From: Cristatella mucedo
Lineage: Eukaryota; Bryozoa; Phylactolaemata; Cristatellidae
Length of the DNA stretch: 64,000 nucleotides
Assembly (NCBI GenBank): GCA_009760855.2
Contig: WPIO01000025.1
Location: forward strand, 62,001-126,000
Reading direction: 5' to 3'
Part shown: one piece after another, positions 60,304 to 64,000 of the stretch
How the letters are laid out: each line of letters opens with the position of its first letter
Position numbering within the stretch: the stretch's first letter is position 1
Made by a program: the position numbers and the translations under genes
Notes under the pieces: generated by a model
The model's database searches: none
What the model was told of the DNA's origin: nothing
What the model saw: only the letters and a program-made list of their open reading frames with translations

Positions 60304-63277
60304 CTCTCTCGCACAAGCACCGCCACCACGGCCGCATAGGCGCCTCGTCGCATTTGCCTTTCGGCTTAAACTTCTATCACAAGCGACTGTGGAGGTGCGA
60401 AGTCAAGGCCTGTGAGTCGCCCGAGTTGCTCAGCTAGTGATCCGCTCTCGTGCTCTCCTCTTGTGCAGCGCTTCGTTGAGGTGGATGAGCAGGGGAGCTC
60501 GCTCAGCGCTCGCTTGGGCGCTCGCCCTAAGCGTCGAGCCGGCGCTCGCAGCGAAGACTGCTCCGCTCCGCAGCGCTTCGGGGCGCCCGCGTCGGCTCGA
60601 GCTTCCTGGATCCGCGATGGCGGATCGGCTAATTGGGCGACTGGATGGACCAGCAGCCGGTCCACCGCACGCCCCATTACGTTAAGATTAATCCGGCTCC
60701 GCCGAACGAGGCGAGGCGATTCGCTCGCTCCGCCCTGCTCCGCCGCCCCCGAACCGCCGCCGCGAGTTGCCTCGCTCCCTCTCGCCGTTTTGTTGAATTC
60801 GCGACTATGACAGAGCTGCCGCGTCCGAGGGTGCAAGCGGCACTATACTACCCCCCCCCCCGCCCCTCGAAACGCCCGGGAGCTGCCGCTTGGATGCAGG
60901 AGCTCGCTGCCGCCTTTCAGCCGCCTCCCCTGCAGACGGCGGCAAAGTGCACCGCGAGCACGTTGCCGCCGGCCGAGAGTTCGCTGACGTAAGCGCCAGC
61001 GGCTCGCGAAGCCTCCTGCGAGGCCGCCCGCAGCCACATCTGGCTCGGAGTGCCCACTCAGAGCCGCACCGACTGCTGCTGAGCCGCTCGCCGCGGCCGC
61101 GGCTGCGCCCTCCTGTCCCTCGAGCCCCCGCAGCCGCTCATGCTTGGGCTGCCCGCGCCTGGTGGCGACGAGAGCAGCAGTCGGCGAGCGAAAGCCGAGG
61201 CCACCAGCGAACGCCGCGCCCGACAGACCGCCGCCGCCGGCGCAGACAAAGACCGACCACGATCGGGCTATTGACGCGCCGCCGCCGGGTCAGGCGGGCT
61301 ATGGCGTCTTACCTGCCGAGAAGCGAGGCATCGCCACTCCGACTGGCGCAGGAAGGCGCTCGCGCGCCGGACGTCGCACTTCTCGCGAAAGAGCTCGCGT
61401 CGGCCTCGGACTTCGGCCTCAGGCGGCGGCGCTAAGCGGCATGCGATGCCGCTCCGACCTCCAGGTCTAAGCCGGTTGGGCTGCGGCGGTTCTGCGGGGC
61501 GGCCTCCCGATACTTTCACTCCGACCTGTCCGAATCAACCAATCAGGCAAACAATTAAAAGCGGCCAGCGCTCCGGCAATAAATACGGTCGCACGCGTTT
61601 GGACGAGCGTAATCCTCGATCGATAGGACAGCGGATGCCAAATCGATAACTCACTCACCGCGGCGGCGGCGGCGACCCTTTCTTTCGGCGCTCGTTCGCT
61701 TGCTCGCTGCTCTCTCGGCGCCGCCGCCGCCGCCGCCGCCGCAGCAGCAGCAGCCGAGCGACCGGCTGCGGACCGGAAGTGACGGCGTGGAGCTGCGCGC
61801 GCACATCACGGACGCTGCAGCCCGGCCGGCGTGCCGGCGGAGGCTGGCGCGAGGACGCATGGTCGGCCTGCCCTGCCGCACCCCACCGACGGCGCCTCCC
61901 CGAAACCCCCGCATGCGCGTTGCTGTCGGCCGCTCGACGGTGAGCCGCGGCGGGCAGGCGGCGGCGAGGAGGAGCGAGGCGAGCGGCATTCGCGCTCGAC
62001 GGCGGCAGCCGTGCGGAAACGCGACGCCGTCACCGGATGCGAACGAGCCCGGCGACGAGCGCAGTGCCGTGCGCGACTGAAAGAAGTCGCGAAAGCACCT
62101 GGCGCGGCAGCGTGGAGCGCCGGGACTCCGTCCCGGTCGCGCAGGCTACCTTCTCTCGTACGGCGTGGCGCCAGGGCAGCCCGCCAAGCGACGCCGCGCC
62201 AGGCGTAGAGAGACTCTTTGGCGGAGTTGTGTAGGGCATCGTGGCCATCGAGGAAAAAAGGACGGCGGAAGGGTAGCAGGAGCGACGCGGCCGCTCCTCC
62301 GCCGCCGTGCGGCTGAACGGACGCGGCCGCGCGGCCGCTTTCGAGCGTGAAGATCGAACTCAAATGCCGCAGCGTCGCAAACGTTTGCGACGACGGCGCA
62401 AACGGCGACCGCGCGGTTGCAGAGCTCTGAGGTCCTAGACCCAAGGGCAAGGACGCCTGTGCGCGCGCATGCGCCCTTGCCAGTGGCCAAGCGATCCCTC
62501 CTCTGCGTGCACGCGATGCAGCAAATAACGACTTCGAGAACGCGAACGCGACGCTTGCGATGCGACGACGCGGAAAAACCAAAGGAGGAGTGAATTGGCG
62601 GCGCGAGCGCGAAACAGAGCGCACGACACTTTAAGGAATGACGTGGCGACGCTGCGGCGCCACAGCCAGCACTACGGCGCATTTCGCTGCGCTAAGCGAC
62701 CGCAGTGACGCAGGCTGAGCGTTCTGATTGACCGAACGACTTAAAATGGTTGCAATAGGCGACCGCGGTCGAGTGCGAACCGCTGAGAATGACAGCACTA
62801 CGCACACGCTACTGCCGCTGGCGCCTTAGGCGGGACGCGCGCGTGGAGTAATGCGACTAGCTAGCTGTAAGACGGCTGCGCCCGCGGGGCGCAGCGGACG
62901 GCTCTTCGCGAAGGTCAAGGTCCCGCTCAAAATGGAGAAGTGCCGCTGACGTCTTAATGAAGTCCGCGTGGACGCGCTGTCAGCGCGGTGGCGTAGTTTT
63001 GGCTCTGCCGAGGCGACAGTCTGTGGTAACAGACTAGGCTGTGCAGAGCGCTAGCCTCGCCGCTTCGAACGGCGCTCTTTCTCTCGCTCTCCGCTCGGAT
63101 AAGCTCAATGGAGCGGAAAGCGGGGGCAGAGCGCGACTGCTGGCTGCGTCGCGGCTGAGCGGAAATGATGGCCGTCAGCTCCATCCCTCCGTGCGCCGGT
63201 CCGTCTGCGCCGGTCCGGCCAGCATGCAAAAAGGGAACGGCTGCTCGCGAGGGCGAGCCTTAAGGCCGCCATCCGTG
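60304..63277. other. CpG-rich upstream region of Shaw
   Basis: Very CpG- and GCC-rich DNA with many open frames from composition alone, including a GCC then CAG run at about 61719-61755. It lies upstream of Shaw (minus strand) and would suit a CpG-island promoter and 5' UTR, but no start site, TATA box or exon is identified. Overlapping frames such as 61806-62624 (minus, 272 residues) lack any domain. Confidence 0.4.
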
Positions 63278-63341
63278 GCATTGCGACGGCGATGCATTGC
63301 GACAGCATTGCATTGCGGCGGCATTGCTCTGCGACGGCATT
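63278..63341. repeat. 16-bp tandem repeat, four units
   Basis: Four 16-base units of the form GCATTGCGACGGCATT occur at 63278, 63294, 63310 and 63326, with one to three differences each. Confidence 0.93.
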
Positions 63342-64000
63342 TCGCGTCGGCAGCGGCGGGGCGCCGCTCGGCTGCGCGCTGTGCTCTGGCGTAAAGCGGC
63401 TGGCTAAACGCCGCGCTGCCAGCGAGAGCCGAGACGTCCGACGCGAGCGGCTGGCGCCAAAAACGAGCGACAGTTCGCGGCGTCCTAGCAGTCAATGCGC
63501 TCCTTCGAGAGCGCGCGTCGCTGTTGCGGCCGCGCCCCTCGGCTCGATCCTCGGCATTGCCGACGAAGTGCGAGCCGCCGACGGCGACTGCGACGACCCG
63601 GCGAAGGGTCAAGCAGGGCAACGAGTGTGTGTGTGTGCGCGCGCGCGCGAGTGAATGAGACCAAGTCGTGCTGCTGTCCATCCGTGGAAGCTTCTCGCAG
63701 TGACAGGGGGGTTCGCGGCGCAGCGACCCGTGCGCCCGCGAGGGTTTGGCGAGCGTAGTGGCGCTGCGATTTCCCGCGCGCTTAGGAACTATGAGTTATG
63801 ACAGCTGAACCTCGATTAGCACCTTGAGGAGCTGAGCTGCTTGATTTGAGAGCACTGACTGCGAGCCGCTAGCACGGTAGCAGCGACAAGCCGAAGCTTT
63901 TGAGCGGCGCGACTTACGATAGCGTAGGATCGAGATATGACCTATGACCCGGTCACTGCTTAAGTAAGGCGCTAGCCTGCGACCGGCAGTCGACCTCTCT
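63342..64000. other. Right edge, no gene recognised
   Basis: GC-rich sequence with a short GT/GC alternation near 63625-63650. Nothing coding is supported. Confidence 0.4.

Noticed and set aside
61806-62624. 272-residue minus-strand frame upstream of Shaw
   Set aside because: Ala/Arg/Ser-rich composition expected from CpG-rich DNA; no motif, and other frames are equally open.

Overview
The window looks like nuclear DNA of an invertebrate animal. It has intron-split genes, LINE and SINE retroposons, a hAT-type MITE and very long (CT)n tracts, and no prokaryotic features. The firmest gene is a voltage-gated potassium channel of the Shaw/Kv3 family. Its S4 segment resembles protostome Shaw. L2/CR1-type LINEs are common in molluscs, annelids and chordates. 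I therefore lean to a lophotrochozoan, but the sequence alone does not prove it.

Left part (about 1-37 kb) is moderately AT-rich and holds most of the retroposons. Two LINE families are visible. LINE-A is L2-like, with endonuclease and reverse transcriptase fragments at 8.56-11.2 kb and further copies at 39.9 and 49.4 kb. LINE-B is L2/CR1-like and ends in a stable hairpin followed by (ATT)n, with about ten copies. A tRNA-headed SINE present in about six copies carries the same 3' hairpin as LINE-B, which suggests LINE-B mobilises it. Interspersed on the + strand is a chain of short exon-like segments with good splice sites and mostly compatible phases. They encode a SEA-like segment (6.5-7.4 kb), LDL-receptor class A repeats (16.1-16.5 and 20.1 kb) and cysteine-bearing segments of unknown family (22.0-23.8 kb). 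I read this as a modular extracellular or membrane protein gene, possibly decayed: one LDLa exon has an in-frame TGA, another has lost its first cysteine, and one phase join fails.

Right part (about 37.8-64 kb) is GC- and CpG-rich with few retroposons. It carries many simple repeats and minisatellites, including a 600-bp array of a 14-bp unit. The Shaw gene lies here on the minus strand. Exon 1 (59620-59111) encodes the T1 tetramerisation domain. Exon 2 (54063-53124) encodes S1-S6, the pore and the start of the C-terminal tail. The roughly 5.0-kb intron between them holds the 14-bp minisatellite, (CT)n tracts and a SINE. The 3' coding exon was not found.

Nothing here forms a clear new multi-gene system. 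The points most worth a second look are the SEA/LDLa gene with its lesions, the LINE/SINE tail partnership with nested insertions, and the CGG repeat beside the Shaw splice donor.
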